DNA of 64,000 bases from Micromonospora sp. NBC_01740 (GCF_035920365.1 NZ_CP109150.1:4588001-4652000), one strand, 5' to 3'. Shown: positions 53,514 to 62,512, counted from the first letter of the stretch. Notes: a model not told the origin generated them from the letters alone. Made by a program: numbers and translations.

Positions 53514-54401
53514 GTGAGCATCATCTTGAGCACCCCGAGCGTTGATGAGTTGTCACCAGCGGTGGACGCGCTCAAGGGGTGGCAGTACGACGGGGGACCG
53601 CTGCATCTGCATTCCGGCGATCTCGGGTGGCACTCGTTAGGTGGTGCCGAGGCTACGGCGGCTGCCATCCGGATGTGGTCGCGCGACGGGGAGGTTCTCG
53701 CGATCGGGCTGCTGGACGGCCCCGAACTGGTGCGCATGGCCGTCGCTCCCGACTGGCGTGATGACGAGGCACTGGCCCGTCGGCTCGCCGCTGATCTGGA
53801 CGAACCAGGGCGTGTCCTGGCTCCCCACGGTGCGACCGTCGAAGCCCGAGGTGCGGGGCTTTTCACCCAGTTGCTGCTGAAGCGGGGTTGGGAGCGGGAT
53901 GAGCCGTGGACAACGTTCCACCGCGGTCTCTCGGACCCGGTACAGGACTGCGGTCTGCGCATCGAGACGATCGAGCCCGATCGCGCCGAGGTGTGGGTCG
54001 CCGTCCACTGGTCCGCGTTCCGCGGGTCGCCCTTCACCGATGCCGACCGGCGCCGTACGGTCGGAGGTTGGCTCGCGATGGCCGGTGGCCCGTTCTACGC
54101 TGACGCACGCTGCCTCGCCGCATTTGATCAGAATGACGACGCCGTGGCGGTGGCGGCTGTGTGGTCAGCCGGCCCGGGGCGGCCTGGACTGCTGGAACCG
54201 ATGGGCGTGCACCGCAGTCACCGAGGCCATGGTTACGGCACTGCGATCACGCTTGCCGCCGCTGCGGCGCTTCGCGACATGGGTTCGTCCAGCGCGAGTG
54301 TGTGCGTGGAGAGTTCCAACGTCGGCGCCGTAGCTACCTACGCCTCGGCCGGCTTCACGCCGTCAGACGAGGTGGCCGATCTGCGCCGCGGTTCCCGGTG
54401 A
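53514..54401 (+). CDS. GNAT-family acetyltransferase with N-terminal extension
   Basis: 295 aa. The second half carries the acetyl-CoA loop LLEPMGVHRSHRGHGYGTAITLAAAAALRDMG (R-G-x-G-x-G/A) and GAVATYASAGF. The first ~150 residues (VDELSPAVDALKGWQYDGGPLHLHSGD ...) appear to be a second GNAT-like half, as in tandem GNAT proteins. GTG 53514 chosen (GGATG upstream); a frame 12 codons longer has no ribosome-binding site. Starts about 110 bp after the truncation scar. Substrate unknown. Confidence 0.82.
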   Translation: MSIILSTPSVDELSPAVDALKGWQYDGGPLHLHSGDLGWHSLGGAEATAAAIRMWSRDGEVLAIGLLDGPELVRMAVAPDWRDDEALARRLAADLDEPGRVLAPHGATVEARGAGLFTQLLLKRGWERDEPWTTFHRGLSDPVQDCGLRIETIEPDRAEVWVAVHWSAFRGSPFTDADRRRTVGGWLAMAGGPFYADARCLAAFDQNDDAVAVAAVWSAGPGRPGLLEPMGVHRSHRGHGYGTAITLAAAAALRDMGSSSASVCVESSNVGAVATYASAGFTPSDEVADLRRGSR

Positions 54402-54473
54402 ACACCGGGCGAAGGTCGATACCCCTCGTGCAGATAGTCGTAGCCAGCGGGCCGCACTGATCTTGGTTCCAGT

Positions 54474-55037
54474 CTAGTACTCCAACGTCACCTGTGCGGG
54501 CTGGGCCAATGATCGGACCAGGCGCTCGCCGTCGGGCCACGCGCCGAACCCGGTCTTGGAGTCCAGGTGCCCGACTGCGCCCGCGTCGAACAGTTCCGAG
54601 CCCCAGTCTCGCGCGTACGCTTCGAATTGCTCGAGCGTGGTAATTGGGTCGTTGTGACTGGCGACCAGGATCGAGCGAAAGGGCAGTGGCTCGCGTGGCA
54701 CGTGGTCGATGACGACATCGACGGTCTCGTGAGGGTCGGGAGTCCAGTCCGGATCCAGGTACGGTGGCGTGACCAGCAGGGCGGCACGGACGGGACCGAC
54801 ATGCTGGCTGGCCCAGACGGCGACGGTCAGGCATCCCGCACTGTGCGCCACGAGGATCGCCGGCTCATCGTCGGCGCTTATGGCAGCGTGCAGCGCGGCG
54901 ACCCGTTCGGCGGCGACGTACGGTGGCCCGGGCGGTTCGGGCGCCCACTGGTACTTCGGGTAGTCCCTGACCCAACTGCGCGACCAGTGGTCGGGGAATG
55001 GAACGCCTCGACCGGGCACGACAAGGTAACGCGTCAT
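54474..55037 (-). CDS. RBBP9/YdeN-type serine hydrolase
   Basis: 187 aa, a compact alpha/beta hydrolase: start YLVVPGRGVPFPDHWSRSW, nucleophile elbow LVAHSAGCLTVAVWA (Ser in HSAG), Asp in SHNDPITTLEQFEAYA and His in AGAVGHLDSKTGFGAWPDG. The HSAGC and GHLDSKTGFG motifs are diagnostic for the RBBP9/YdeN serine hydrolases, which act on small esters. ATG 55037. It is 87 bp upstream of the start of the P-loop kinase gene on the same strand. Confidence 0.9.
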   Translation of the reverse strand: MTRYLVVPGRGVPFPDHWSRSWVRDYPKYQWAPEPPGPPYVAAERVAALHAAISADDEPAILVAHSAGCLTVAVWASQHVGPVRAALLVTPPYLDPDWTPDPHETVDVVIDHVPREPLPFRSILVASHNDPITTLEQFEAYARDWGSELFDAGAVGHLDSKTGFGAWPDGERLVRSLAQPAQVTLEY

Positions 55038-55124
55038 GCTGGGGAGGGTAGCGCGACGATCCCCCGGACTCTTGCGGTGCCAAATGTCGTGGTTGAGTCG
55101 AGGGCTTTGCCGAATCGGGTGCGG

Positions 55125-55799
55125 TCAGCGTCTTCGAGTCTCCCAGATCGGCCGCTGAGGCTCGTCGTTGTGCACGACGATGTCGGCGTGATCGGTCGGG
55201 CGGACGGTAGCGAAGTACAGCTGCTGGGAGGGGATGTAACGCTCGCGCCAGCGCCGTTCGATTTCAGCCCGGGACGACGTCCGGCGCTCTCGGATCACGG
55301 CACGGTCCACGGTCTTCTCAAGCGCGGTTGACACGAAGATGCGCAGGTCCCACCTGTCGATCAGCTCCGGACGCATGAGGAAGACGCCGTCGAAGACCAG
55401 CACGGCGTCGGCGGTGGCAGTGGCGGCCGGCGGGGACAGCACACTATCCGCGGTACGGTCGTAGACCGCGTGTCGAAAGCGTCGATCCCCGCCCGGGCCG
55501 AGCGGATCGAGCAGAACCCGGTTCAGCGCGTCGTAGTCGTGGGTGTCGAAGTAGCAGCCTTCGGCCGAGAATTCGCCGCGCGGATAGCGCTGTGCCCGGG
55601 GAAAGAGGAAATCGTCGATCGTCGCGCGGATGACGTCGCGGCCCTGGTCGCGCAGGATGACGGCGAGCTCGTCGGCGAGGGTGGTCTTGCCTGCGGCGGG
55701 CGGTCCGTCGACGGCAACCCGCGTCGGGTGCGCGACGGTGATGGACCCGACTGCCTCAGCCAGGCGGCCGAGCACCTCGTTGCGGGTGCCTTGGTCCAT
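55125..55799 (-). CDS. Uridine-kinase-like P-loop kinase
   Basis: 224 aa. Walker A VDGPPAAGKTTLADEL (residues 28-43) follows a short helix; the lid and Asp-rich motif are in ATIDDFLFPRAQRYPRGEF and AVLVFDGVFLMRPELIDRWDL (Walker B-like). YDRTADS and ERRWRERYIPSQ match uridine kinase/phosphoribulokinase-like proteins. ATG 55799 has GGGAC upstream; a longer frame reaching 55964 is unlikely. It phosphorylates a nucleoside or a related small molecule; exact substrate unknown. Divergent from the protease gene, with a long AT-rich promoter region. Confidence 0.85.
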   Translation of the reverse strand: MDQGTRNEVLGRLAEAVGSITVAHPTRVAVDGPPAAGKTTLADELAVILRDQGRDVIRATIDDFLFPRAQRYPRGEFSAEGCYFDTHDYDALNRVLLDPLGPGGDRRFRHAVYDRTADSVLSPPAATATADAVLVFDGVFLMRPELIDRWDLRIFVSTALEKTVDRAVIRERRTSSRAEIERRWRERYIPSQQLYFATVRPTDHADIVVHNDEPQRPIWETRRR

Positions 55800-56228
55800 G
55801 TGCTGTCCCGTCCTGTCCTCGCGAAGGTTGCCGGGTCGAGCCGACCTTATGCGCGTCAGCCCCTCCGTGCCGGCCCCTCCCCGGGTGAGCGAGATTGCCG
55901 CGTGCACGGGTGGCTGCGGTCGCGGCGCGAATGGGCAGCCGGACGCGTCCGGGCAACGTCTCAACTGCCGCGGTCCGCAATTCCCACCTGTCGACAGCGG
56001 TGAGCGTCCTCAAATTGAGAGTGCGAATTCGCGGCGATGGGATTTGCGAGTCAATTTTGACGCTTCTGTTCGGGGTGGGGGTGCTTTGTTTGCCCGCCGG
56101 CTGTGGTCCTTTTCGGACGCCAGAAAGTCAATGTCAATTACCTGTCATTCGATCACGTTGTGATCAAAGCAATTTGATCGATAGGTTTCGCTGGTCCGAG
56201 TTGGAGTACCCGAAAAAGGGGGCAACTG
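55800..56228. other. Divergent promoter region with palindromes
   Basis: No gene is seen. 56010-56210 is distinctly AT-richer than the window average, as expected for promoters of the kinase (left) and protease (right). It holds the palindrome GATCAC-gtt-GTGATC (56151-56165) and, 10 bp later, a TTGATCAAAGCAATTTGATCG element. Both could bind a dimeric regulator. Confidence 0.55.
56151..56165. promoter_or_regulatory. Palindromic operator candidate
   Basis: GATCAC (56151-56156) and GTGATC (56160-56165) with a 3-base spacer, 64 bp upstream of the protease start. The regulator is not identified. Confidence 0.4.
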
Positions 56229-57239
56229 TTGAGATCAACCCTGCGCTGGTCCGCATCGGCCAGCCTGGCACTTGCGCTGGTCGTGACCGCTCCGGCGGTC
56301 GCCCAGGCGAAGCCGACCACGGTCGAGAGGAACGGCAACACCACCGCCGTCGCCCGCACCAGTGACGGTCGTGCGATCACCAACGAGAAGATCGCCGAGG
56401 AGGTCGCCAGGTTCTGGACGCCGGAGCGCATGGCGAACGCCGTCGACCTCGACATCGCGAAGTCGGCGAAGGCCACCGAATCCACGAGCCGGGCGCCGAA
56501 GCCCGACGGACCGGCGGGCTCGGTCGCGCCGGTGCGACCGAGCGCCGCCAGCGGCGCCGACGTCGGCATCCAGCTCAACGAGTCGGCGGTCGTCGGCAAG
56601 GTCTACTTCACCACCCCCAACGGTGGCGGCGCCTCGTGCTCGGCGAGCGCGGTCGCCAGCGGCAAGGCGCGACTGGTCATGACCGCCGGGCACTGCGTGC
56701 ACCAGGGCGCCGGCGGGCAGTGGTACAGCAACTGGCAGTTCGTGCCGCGCTACCGCGACGGCGCGCGGCCGTTCGGCACGTTCGTGGCGTACCAGCTCGC
56801 GGCCCGCACCGCGTGGATCAACAGCAGCAGCTACGACGAGGACATGGCCATCGCCATCATGCACAACGGCGGTAACTGGGGCCTGAAGGTCGTCGAGACG
56901 GTCGGCGGCCACGGCATGCGCTGGAACTGGGGTTACAACATCTCCCTGATGACCGCGCTGGGCTATCCGTCCAACCTCGGCGGCGGCGAGAGCCAGTACT
57001 TCTGCCAGAGCGGCACCTGGCACGCCGGCGCCCAGCAGATCCGGATGTGGTGCAACATGACCTACGGCTCCAGCGGCGGTCCCTGGCTGCAGGAATACAA
57101 CGACCAGAATGGTCTCGGATTCATCAACAGCGTCGTGAGCCACGGCGACAACCCGGGCAACGGACAGTTCGACGGCCCGTACTTCGACAACGACATCAAG
57201 AGCCTCTACGACTTCGTGGAGGGTCTCTCCCCGGCGTAA
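56229..57239 (+). CDS. Secreted trypsin-like serine protease (glutamyl endopeptidase-like)
   Basis: 336 aa. Signal peptide 1-27 (VRSTLRWSASASLALALVV; cleavage after AQA), a propeptide of about 70-100 residues (AKPTTVERNGNTTAVARTSDGRAI ...), then a chymotrypsin-fold domain: VMTAGHCVH (His about 155), SYDEDMAIAIMH (Asp about 204) and YGSSGGPWLQ (Ser about 281). Four Cys in pairs give two likely disulfides. The start is TTG 56229 with AGGGGG 9 bases upstream. It resembles extracellular V8-type proteases. A terminator follows; convergent with the CHAP gene. Confidence 0.9.
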   Translation: MRSTLRWSASASLALALVVTAPAVAQAKPTTVERNGNTTAVARTSDGRAITNEKIAEEVARFWTPERMANAVDLDIAKSAKATESTSRAPKPDGPAGSVAPVRPSAASGADVGIQLNESAVVGKVYFTTPNGGGASCSASAVASGKARLVMTAGHCVHQGAGGQWYSNWQFVPRYRDGARPFGTFVAYQLAARTAWINSSSYDEDMAIAIMHNGGNWGLKVVETVGGHGMRWNWGYNISLMTALGYPSNLGGGESQYFCQSGTWHAGAQQIRMWCNMTYGSSGGPWLQEYNDQNGLGFINSVVSHGDNPGNGQFDGPYFDNDIKSLYDFVEGLSPA

Positions 57240-57252
57240 GGGCACGTGATCG

Positions 57253-57284
57253 GCAGAGCCCCGGCCATGCGGCCGGGGCTCTGC
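57253..57284. terminator. Bidirectional hairpin terminator
   Basis: Perfect 14-bp inverted repeat (GCAGAGCCCCGGCC at 57253-57266, complement at 57271-57284) with ATGC loop, between the convergent protease and CHAP genes. Confidence 0.85.
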
Positions 57285-57332
57285 GCGCGGTGTTCCGTCA
57301 TCGGCGGAGAAGTTTCCGTCCGAGGCGCGGGG

Positions 57333-58178
57333 TCACTTGAAGCGGATGAACTTGGAGAACTGGTTGTTGGCGGTTCCCACCGACACCGTCCGGTGGCTGT
57401 ACCTGTCGGCCGAAACGTAGTTGTACTCGTCGATCTCGAAGGTGCCGTTCGCGTTCACCCTGGTCACGAACGCGACGTGACCGTAGGTGCCGCCCAGGCG
57501 TACCGCGACGTCACCGGCCTTCGGGCTGTTGTACACCGGCACGCCGGCGCGTCCGGCGGCGGCGACCCACTCCTTGGCGTTGCCCCACCGCGCCTGGCCC
57601 TTGTACTGGTTGTGGAAGGCGACGCCGACCCGGCTGCGCACCGCCCAGGCCGCGAAGCTGGTGCACTGCCCCTTGTAGAAGTTCCACGGATCGATGCCCG
57701 AGGTCTGACCCTTGTAGGGGTAGTCGTCCTTCGCCGGGTAGCTGGCGCCGGCGGAGATCAGCTGGTGGGAGGCGTTGTTGTTCTTCAGCGTGGAGCTGAG
57801 GTTCTTCTTCGCCCCGGGCGCGAAGTCCTGGTGCGCCTGGGAACCGTTGTAGCCGGTGTTGTAGTAGACACGCACCGTCTTGCCGGTGCGGTTCCACGCC
57901 GAGGCGGCGTTGTTCTTGATGCACTGGCCCTTGCCGCTGCCGGCGCCCTTGAACTCGTAGCAGCCCGGCTGGGCGGTGCCGTAGTCGGCCAGCGAGCCGG
58001 CGTGATCGGAGATCGAGCCCGCGTGGTTGCTGTTGTAGTAGTAACAGAACTCGCCGGTGTTGCAGGCGCCGTCGCGGGACGCGGCCTGGGCGGGCGCGGC
58101 GACCGCCAGGACGCCGAGAGTCGCGCTCAGCACGCTGGCGCTGAGGGCACCGAGAACGCGAACGGTGACCGTGGGCAT
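57333..58178 (-). CDS. Secreted I36-like / CHAP fusion protein
   Basis: 281 aa. Signal peptide 1-32 (cleavage after AQA), then a Cys-rich region about 35-130 resembling peptidase inhibitor family I36 (DGACNTGEFCYYYNSNHAGSIS, CYEFKG, RVYYNTGYNGSQ), and a CHAP amidase domain about 155-280: GQCTSFAAWAVRSRVG (catalytic Cys) and GTYGHVAFVTRVNANG (catalytic His), with EYNYVS completing it. CHAP enzymes cut peptidoglycan amide bonds. ATG 58178 has GGGAAGTG upstream. The joining of an I36-like domain to CHAP in one chain is unusual and may provide self-control or wall binding. Confidence 0.88.
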   Translation of the reverse strand: MPTVTVRVLGALSASVLSATLGVLAVAAPAQAASRDGACNTGEFCYYYNSNHAGSISDHAGSLADYGTAQPGCYEFKGAGSGKGQCIKNNAASAWNRTGKTVRVYYNTGYNGSQAHQDFAPGAKKNLSSTLKNNNASHQLISAGASYPAKDDYPYKGQTSGIDPWNFYKGQCTSFAAWAVRSRVGVAFHNQYKGQARWGNAKEWVAAAGRAGVPVYNSPKAGDVAVRLGGTYGHVAFVTRVNANGTFEIDEYNYVSADRYSHRTVSVGTANNQFSKFIRFK

Positions 58179-58322
58179 GATCACTTCCCTCCTGGGGTGG
58201 GTGAGGAGGGCCCACGCTACAAGCCATCGATCGATTGCCATACCCCTCAATTGAGGGCGGTCCGTCGCCGCGCCGCGAACCGGTACCGGGGGCGGCGGCC
58301 GGTCGGGCGTGTGGGTCCTGCG

Positions 58323-59315
58323 TCAGGGCAGGGGTGCCAGGTGCGCGGCGACGTCGGCGGCGATCTGCTCCGGATGCTCGCCGTTGATGGCGTGCGAGGC
58401 TTCCGGGTAGACCTTCACCGCGGCGTGCGGCAGGACGCGCCGGGCGTGCGCCGCCCCGGCCGCCGTGTCGTGCATCCGCGACCTGCCGGCGAGCAGGGTG
58501 AGGACCGGCACCCGCACGCCGGCGAGCTGTTCGTCGGTGAGTCGTTCGGGAGCGGAGAGCTTGAGCACGTACGACTGCATCCCGGCCTCGATCATCTCGG
58601 CGACCGGGACGTCCTCGACCGGCGCGCCGTTCGCCGTCCAACTCGCGAAGTCGTCCCGCCAGGACCGGGGGAACCAGCGCACGCTCGCCGGGATGGAGCG
58701 GACGATCGCTGCCGGCGACAGATCGGTGAAGACCAGGACCGGATCCAGCAGGACCACGCTTGCGACCTTCTCCGGCCGGTGCGCCACGAGGTTCATCGCG
58801 GTCCAGCCGCCGATGGACAGGCCGAGCAGGTGCAGCCGCTCGTCGGGCAGGCCCCGCATCAGCTCGTGCAGCCACTGCGCGTGGTCACGGGCGGAGCCGA
58901 TCGGTCGTTGCTGGACGCTCATTCCCGGCTCGCCGAGCAGGTCCACCGTGTACACGCTCCGCGTGCGCAGCAGCAAGGGCAGGTTGTCGGCCCACACGGG
59001 GGAGGGCGCGGCCCGGCCCGGCAACAGCAGCAGCGGAGCGGCGGGGGAGGAGTCGGCGCCCGCGAAGTGGTAGACGCGGACCACCCCGTAGCTGGTCCGC
59101 ACGTCGAGCGTGCGGTCCGGCTGGGGCAGGTCGGCCATCGCCCGTTCGTAGGCGCGCAGGAAGCGGTCCTGCGCCCGCGCGGAGACGTAGTAGCCGACGG
59201 GCGCGGGGTGGTGCAGGGCGACCCCCGCGGCCACCGCCAGGGTGGTGACGAGCGCGACGCCGCCGCCGACGATCCAGCGCCGGCGATGCCTGATCCGAGG
59301 TACGCGCGCTCGCAT
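58323..59315 (-). CDS. Membrane-anchored alpha/beta hydrolase
   Basis: 330 aa. N-terminal membrane anchor (RRRWIVGGGVALVTTLAVAAGVAL), then a hydrolase domain: LLLLPGRAAPSPVWADNLPLLL, nucleophile elbow LHLLGLSIGGWTAMNLV (Ser in LSIGG), Asp in VLTLLAGRSRMHD region and His in YPEASHAINGEHP. ATG 59315 faces the TetR gene, so it is a likely repression target. Substrate unknown; could be a lipid or ester. Confidence 0.87.
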   Translation of the reverse strand: MRARVPRIRHRRRWIVGGGVALVTTLAVAAGVALHHPAPVGYYVSARAQDRFLRAYERAMADLPQPDRTLDVRTSYGVVRVYHFAGADSSPAAPLLLLPGRAAPSPVWADNLPLLLRTRSVYTVDLLGEPGMSVQQRPIGSARDHAQWLHELMRGLPDERLHLLGLSIGGWTAMNLVAHRPEKVASVVLLDPVLVFTDLSPAAIVRSIPASVRWFPRSWRDDFASWTANGAPVEDVPVAEMIEAGMQSYVLKLSAPERLTDEQLAGVRVPVLTLLAGRSRMHDTAAGAAHARRVLPHAAVKVYPEASHAINGEHPEQIAADVAAHLAPLP

Positions 59316-59370
59316 GGTGCCCCCCTCCGTTTCCGTGGTGGTCGTGGACGTCGTTGCCCATCCCAGGATT

Positions 59371-59416
59371 CTACCGGTCGGTCAGATTTTCAACCAGTCG
59401 GTAGAAAGTCTGACCG
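59371..59416. promoter_or_regulatory. TetR operator region with two interleaved inverted repeats
   Basis: CTACCG (59371-59376) pairs with CGGTAG (59399-59404), and CGGTCAGA (59379-59386) pairs with TCTGACCG (59409-59416); both spaced dyads fit the two half-sites of a TetR dimer pair. The region is AT-richer (GATTTTCAACC). It lies midway between the divergent hydrolase and TetR genes, so binding can repress both. Confidence 0.7.
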
Positions 59417-59485
59417 GGGGGTTACCCTGTCCGTGCCGCGGCTACCCGGCCCGGCAGGGCCGCCACGACACCCCGAGGACACCGA

Positions 59486-60121
59486 ATGACGCCGGACGCC
59501 ACCACCCGCAAGGACCGTTCGCGCCGGCCGCTGACCATCACCGAGCAGGCCCGTCGCGCCCAGCTCGTCCGGGTGACCACCGACCTCGTCGCCCGCCACG
59601 GCTACGCCGGCACCTCGCTGGCGCGCATCGCCGAGGCGGCCGGCCTGTCCAAGGCGGCGGTGCTCTATCACTTCCCTTCCAAGGACGCCCTGGTCCAGGC
59701 CGCGTACGCGGCGGTGATCGAGGCCCTCACCACCGACGTCGGCGCGGCCGTCGAGCGTGCCCGCGGGGCCGCCGCGCTGGAGGCGTACGTCCGCTCGCTC
59801 GTCGCCCACCTGCGGGAGCACCCCGAGCACGCCCGCATGATCATCGAAGCCATCACCGAGGAGACCGGCATCTCCGACGGGCCGGACGCGCCCAGCCGGC
59901 GGCAGAGCGTCGTGGACCTCATCGGGGCGGCGCGCTCGGCCGGTGACTACCGCGAGGACACTGACGCCGAACTGCTCGCCGTCATGATCAACGGCGCGAT
60001 CGACGCCATCGTCGCCGAGCAGCTCGCCCGAGCCGGGTTCGACGGCGCCCGCGCCGCCGACGAACTGATCGCGATCCTGGACCGGGCGTACCGCCGCCGG
60101 CCGGAGTCCGACGGGCGCTGA
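59486..60121 (+). CDS. TetR-family regulator
   Basis: 211 aa. The DNA-binding domain (residues about 17-63) contains LVRVTTDLVARHGYAGTSLARIAEAAGLSKAAVLYHFPSKDALVQAAYA, the standard helix-turn-helix. The C-terminal all-helical effector domain (about 75-200) includes AYVRSLVAHLREHPEHARMIIEAITEETG and VMINGAIDAIVAEQLARAGFDG. It likely controls itself and the divergent hydrolase by the operator pair upstream. ATG 59486. Confidence 0.92.
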   Translation: MTPDATTRKDRSRRPLTITEQARRAQLVRVTTDLVARHGYAGTSLARIAEAAGLSKAAVLYHFPSKDALVQAAYAAVIEALTTDVGAAVERARGAAALEAYVRSLVAHLREHPEHARMIIEAITEETGISDGPDAPSRRQSVVDLIGAARSAGDYREDTDAELLAVMINGAIDAIVAEQLARAGFDGARAADELIAILDRAYRRRPESDGR

Positions 60122-60359
60122 CGGATACGGCGGTGCCCGCCCGCGCCGCAACGGTGCTGGCGGCGCCCGTGCCGGCGAGCGTGAGACGGTCGCCGGCGCG
60201 GCCCCGGCCGACGGGCGGAAACAGGGCGGCAGCGGGCGTCGAGTTGTGTGCCGATTCGGGGTTCGTTAGGCGATTCGCGGGCATAGCGTCAGGCGTGGCG
60301 GCTTCCCGCCGCCGGGCCTGCCCCGGGGGCGGGTCAGGACGATCTGACGGTGGTGCGAC

Positions 60360-61313
60360 GTGGACGAGACCGATCCGATGATGCTGGACCAGCGGGGACG
60401 ACGCGGCCAGGGCGCCGGGCTGCCCCGGCTGCTGGGCGCGGTCAGCCTCGCCCTCGGGGCCGGCAGCCTGCTCGCCCCGCGCGCGGTGGCCCGGCTGACC
60501 GGCGTGGACGACTCACCCGCCGCGGGCGGGGTGATCATGGCCGTGGGCGCCCGCGAGCTGATCCACGCGGCGGGCCTGCTCGGCGGCCGCCGGCCGGCCG
60601 GCTGGGCGTGGACCCGGGTGGCCGGCGACGCGCTGGACCTCACCCTGCTCGGACGGGCCTGGGCGGAGCGGTGCGGCGAGCGGCGCCGGCGGGTCGGCCT
60701 CACCACCGCGGCCGTCGCCGGCATCGCCGCCGTCGACCTGATCGCCGCCGTGCGCGCCGGACGGGCCCGGGCCGCGCACCGGCGGGTGATCGACATGGAG
60801 GTCTCGGTCACCGTCAACCGGTCCCCGGCCGAGGCGTACCGCTTCTGGCGGGACCTGGAGAACCTGCCCCGGTTCATGTCCCACCTGGAGTCGGTACGCG
60901 CCGACGACCTGCGCCGGTCGCACTGGACCGCGCACGGCCCGGCCGGCCGCCGGATCGAGTGGGACGCGGAGATCGTCGACGACCAGCCGAACCGGTCGCT
61001 CGCCTGGCGGTCGCTGCCCGGCACCCGCGTGCCCAACGCGGGTCGGGTCCGGTTCGTGCCCGCGCCGGGCGATCGCGGCACCGAGGTCCGGGTGCGGCTG
61101 CGCTACGCCCCGCCGGCCGGCGCGCTGGGCCGGGCCGTGGCGAAGCTCTTCGGCGAGGAACCCGAGCAGCAGGTACGCGACGACCTGCGCCGGTTCAAGC
61201 AGGTGGTGGAGACCGGCGAGGTGGTCCGCTCCGAGGGCAGCCCCGACGGCATCTCCGTACGCCAGCAGGTCATGCAACGCCCCGCCCAGCCGCTGCCCAT
61301 CGCCCGCCGCTGA
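60360..61313 (+). CDS. Membrane protein with C-terminal SRPBCC (polyketide cyclase-like) domain
   Basis: 317 aa. Three N-terminal hydrophobic helices (LGAVSLALGAGSLLAPRAV; GVIMAVGARELIHAAGLL; LTTAAVAGIAAVDLIAAV) are followed by a SRPBCC lipid/cofactor-binding fold about 145-300 (MEVSVTVNRSPAEAYRFWRDLENLPRFMSHLESVRADD, RIEWDAEIVDDQPNRSLAWRSLPG). Such proteins are widespread in actinobacteria and often precede an alcohol dehydrogenase gene, as here (26 bp). GTG 60360 start. Function unknown; possible hydrophobic-ligand carrier. Confidence 0.82.
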   Translation: MDETDPMMLDQRGRRGQGAGLPRLLGAVSLALGAGSLLAPRAVARLTGVDDSPAAGGVIMAVGARELIHAAGLLGGRRPAGWAWTRVAGDALDLTLLGRAWAERCGERRRRVGLTTAAVAGIAAVDLIAAVRAGRARAAHRRVIDMEVSVTVNRSPAEAYRFWRDLENLPRFMSHLESVRADDLRRSHWTAHGPAGRRIEWDAEIVDDQPNRSLAWRSLPGTRVPNAGRVRFVPAPGDRGTEVRVRLRYAPPAGALGRAVAKLFGEEPEQQVRDDLRRFKQVVETGEVVRSEGSPDGISVRQQVMQRPAQPLPIARR

Positions 61314-61339
61314 CCGCCCGCCACCCGAGAGGACGAACG

Positions 61340-62512
61340 ATGAAGGCCACCGCCTGGATGGGCAAGGACAGCGTCAAGGTCGTCGACGTACCAGACCCGA
61401 CCATCATGAACGCGCGCGACGCGATCGTACGGATCACCTCGACCGCCATCTGCGGCTCCGACCTGCACCTGTACCACGGGTACATCCCCGCCATGCGCAA
61501 GGGCGACATCCTCGGCCACGAGTTCATGGGCGAGGTCGTGGAGGTCGGCCCGCAGGTGCGCAACCTGCGCCCCGGCGACCGGGTGGTGGTGCCGTTCCCG
61601 ATCGCCTGCGGGCACTGTTCCTCCTGCCAGCGCGGGCTCTTCTCGGTCTGCGAGAACTCCAACCCCAACGCCGGGGTGGCCGAGAAGATCATGGGGCACT
61701 CGCCGGCCGGCATCTTCGGCTACTCCCACCTGCTCGGCGGCTACGCCGGCGGCCAGGCCGAGTACGCCCGGGTGCCGTTCGCCGACGTCGGCCCGATCAA
61801 GGTGCCCGACGAGGTCCCCGACGACCAGGCCGTGATGCTCGCCGACGTGCTGCCCACCGGCTTCATGGGCGCGGAGATGTGCGACATCAAGCCGGGTGAC
61901 GTGATCGCCGTGTGGGGGGCCGGCCCGGTGGGCCTGCTCGCCGCCGCCAGCGCCCGGATGCTCGGCGCGGAGCGGGTGATCGTCATCGACCGGTACCCGT
62001 ACCGGCTGCGGCTCGCCGAGGAACACACCGGCGCGGAGACCATCAACTACGACGACACCGACGTGCTCGACGCGCTCAACGCGATGACCGCCGGCCGGGG
62101 GCCCGACGCCTGCATCGACGCCGTCGGCCTGGAGGGGCACCACGGCAACACCGCCGTCTACGCGTACGACCGGGCCAAGCAGGCCGCCCGGGTCGAGACG
62201 GAACGCCCGTTCGCGCTGCGCCAGGCCATCCTCGCCTGCCGTAGCGGCGGCGTCGTCTCGGTGGTCGGGGCGTACGGGGGCTTCGTCGACAAGTTCCCGA
62301 TGGGCGCGTTCATGAACCGGTCGTTGATCATGCGTACCGGTCAGTGTCACGTCCAGCGCTACACCCGTCCGCTGCTCAACCGCATCCAGCGCGGCGACAT
62401 CGACCCCAGTTTCATCATCAGCCACCGGATGCGGCTCAAGGACGCGGCCAAGGGCTACAAGATCTTCCAGAAGAAGCAGGACGAGTGCACCAAGGTCGTC
62501 CTCAAGGTCTGA
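61340..62512 (+). CDS. Zinc-dependent alcohol dehydrogenase (formaldehyde dehydrogenase-like)
   Basis: 390 aa MDR-family enzyme. Catalytic zinc: Cys in TAICGSDLHLYHG, His in LGHEFMGEV. Structural zinc: four Cys in IACGHCSSCQRGLFSVCENSN. NAD-binding AVWGAGPVGLLAAASARML (about 195). The extra segment GYSHLLGGYAGGQAEYARVPFADV matches the glutathione-independent formaldehyde dehydrogenase-like group. ATG 61340 has GAGAGGACG upstream. Coupled with the SRPBCC gene. Substrate could be formaldehyde or another short aldehyde or alcohol. Confidence 0.92.
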   Translation: MKATAWMGKDSVKVVDVPDPTIMNARDAIVRITSTAICGSDLHLYHGYIPAMRKGDILGHEFMGEVVEVGPQVRNLRPGDRVVVPFPIACGHCSSCQRGLFSVCENSNPNAGVAEKIMGHSPAGIFGYSHLLGGYAGGQAEYARVPFADVGPIKVPDEVPDDQAVMLADVLPTGFMGAEMCDIKPGDVIAVWGAGPVGLLAAASARMLGAERVIVIDRYPYRLRLAEEHTGAETINYDDTDVLDALNAMTAGRGPDACIDAVGLEGHHGNTAVYAYDRAKQAARVETERPFALRQAILACRSGGVVSVVGAYGGFVDKFPMGAFMNRSLIMRTGQCHVQRYTRPLLNRIQRGDIDPSFIISHRMRLKDAAKGYKIFQKKQDECTKVVLKV

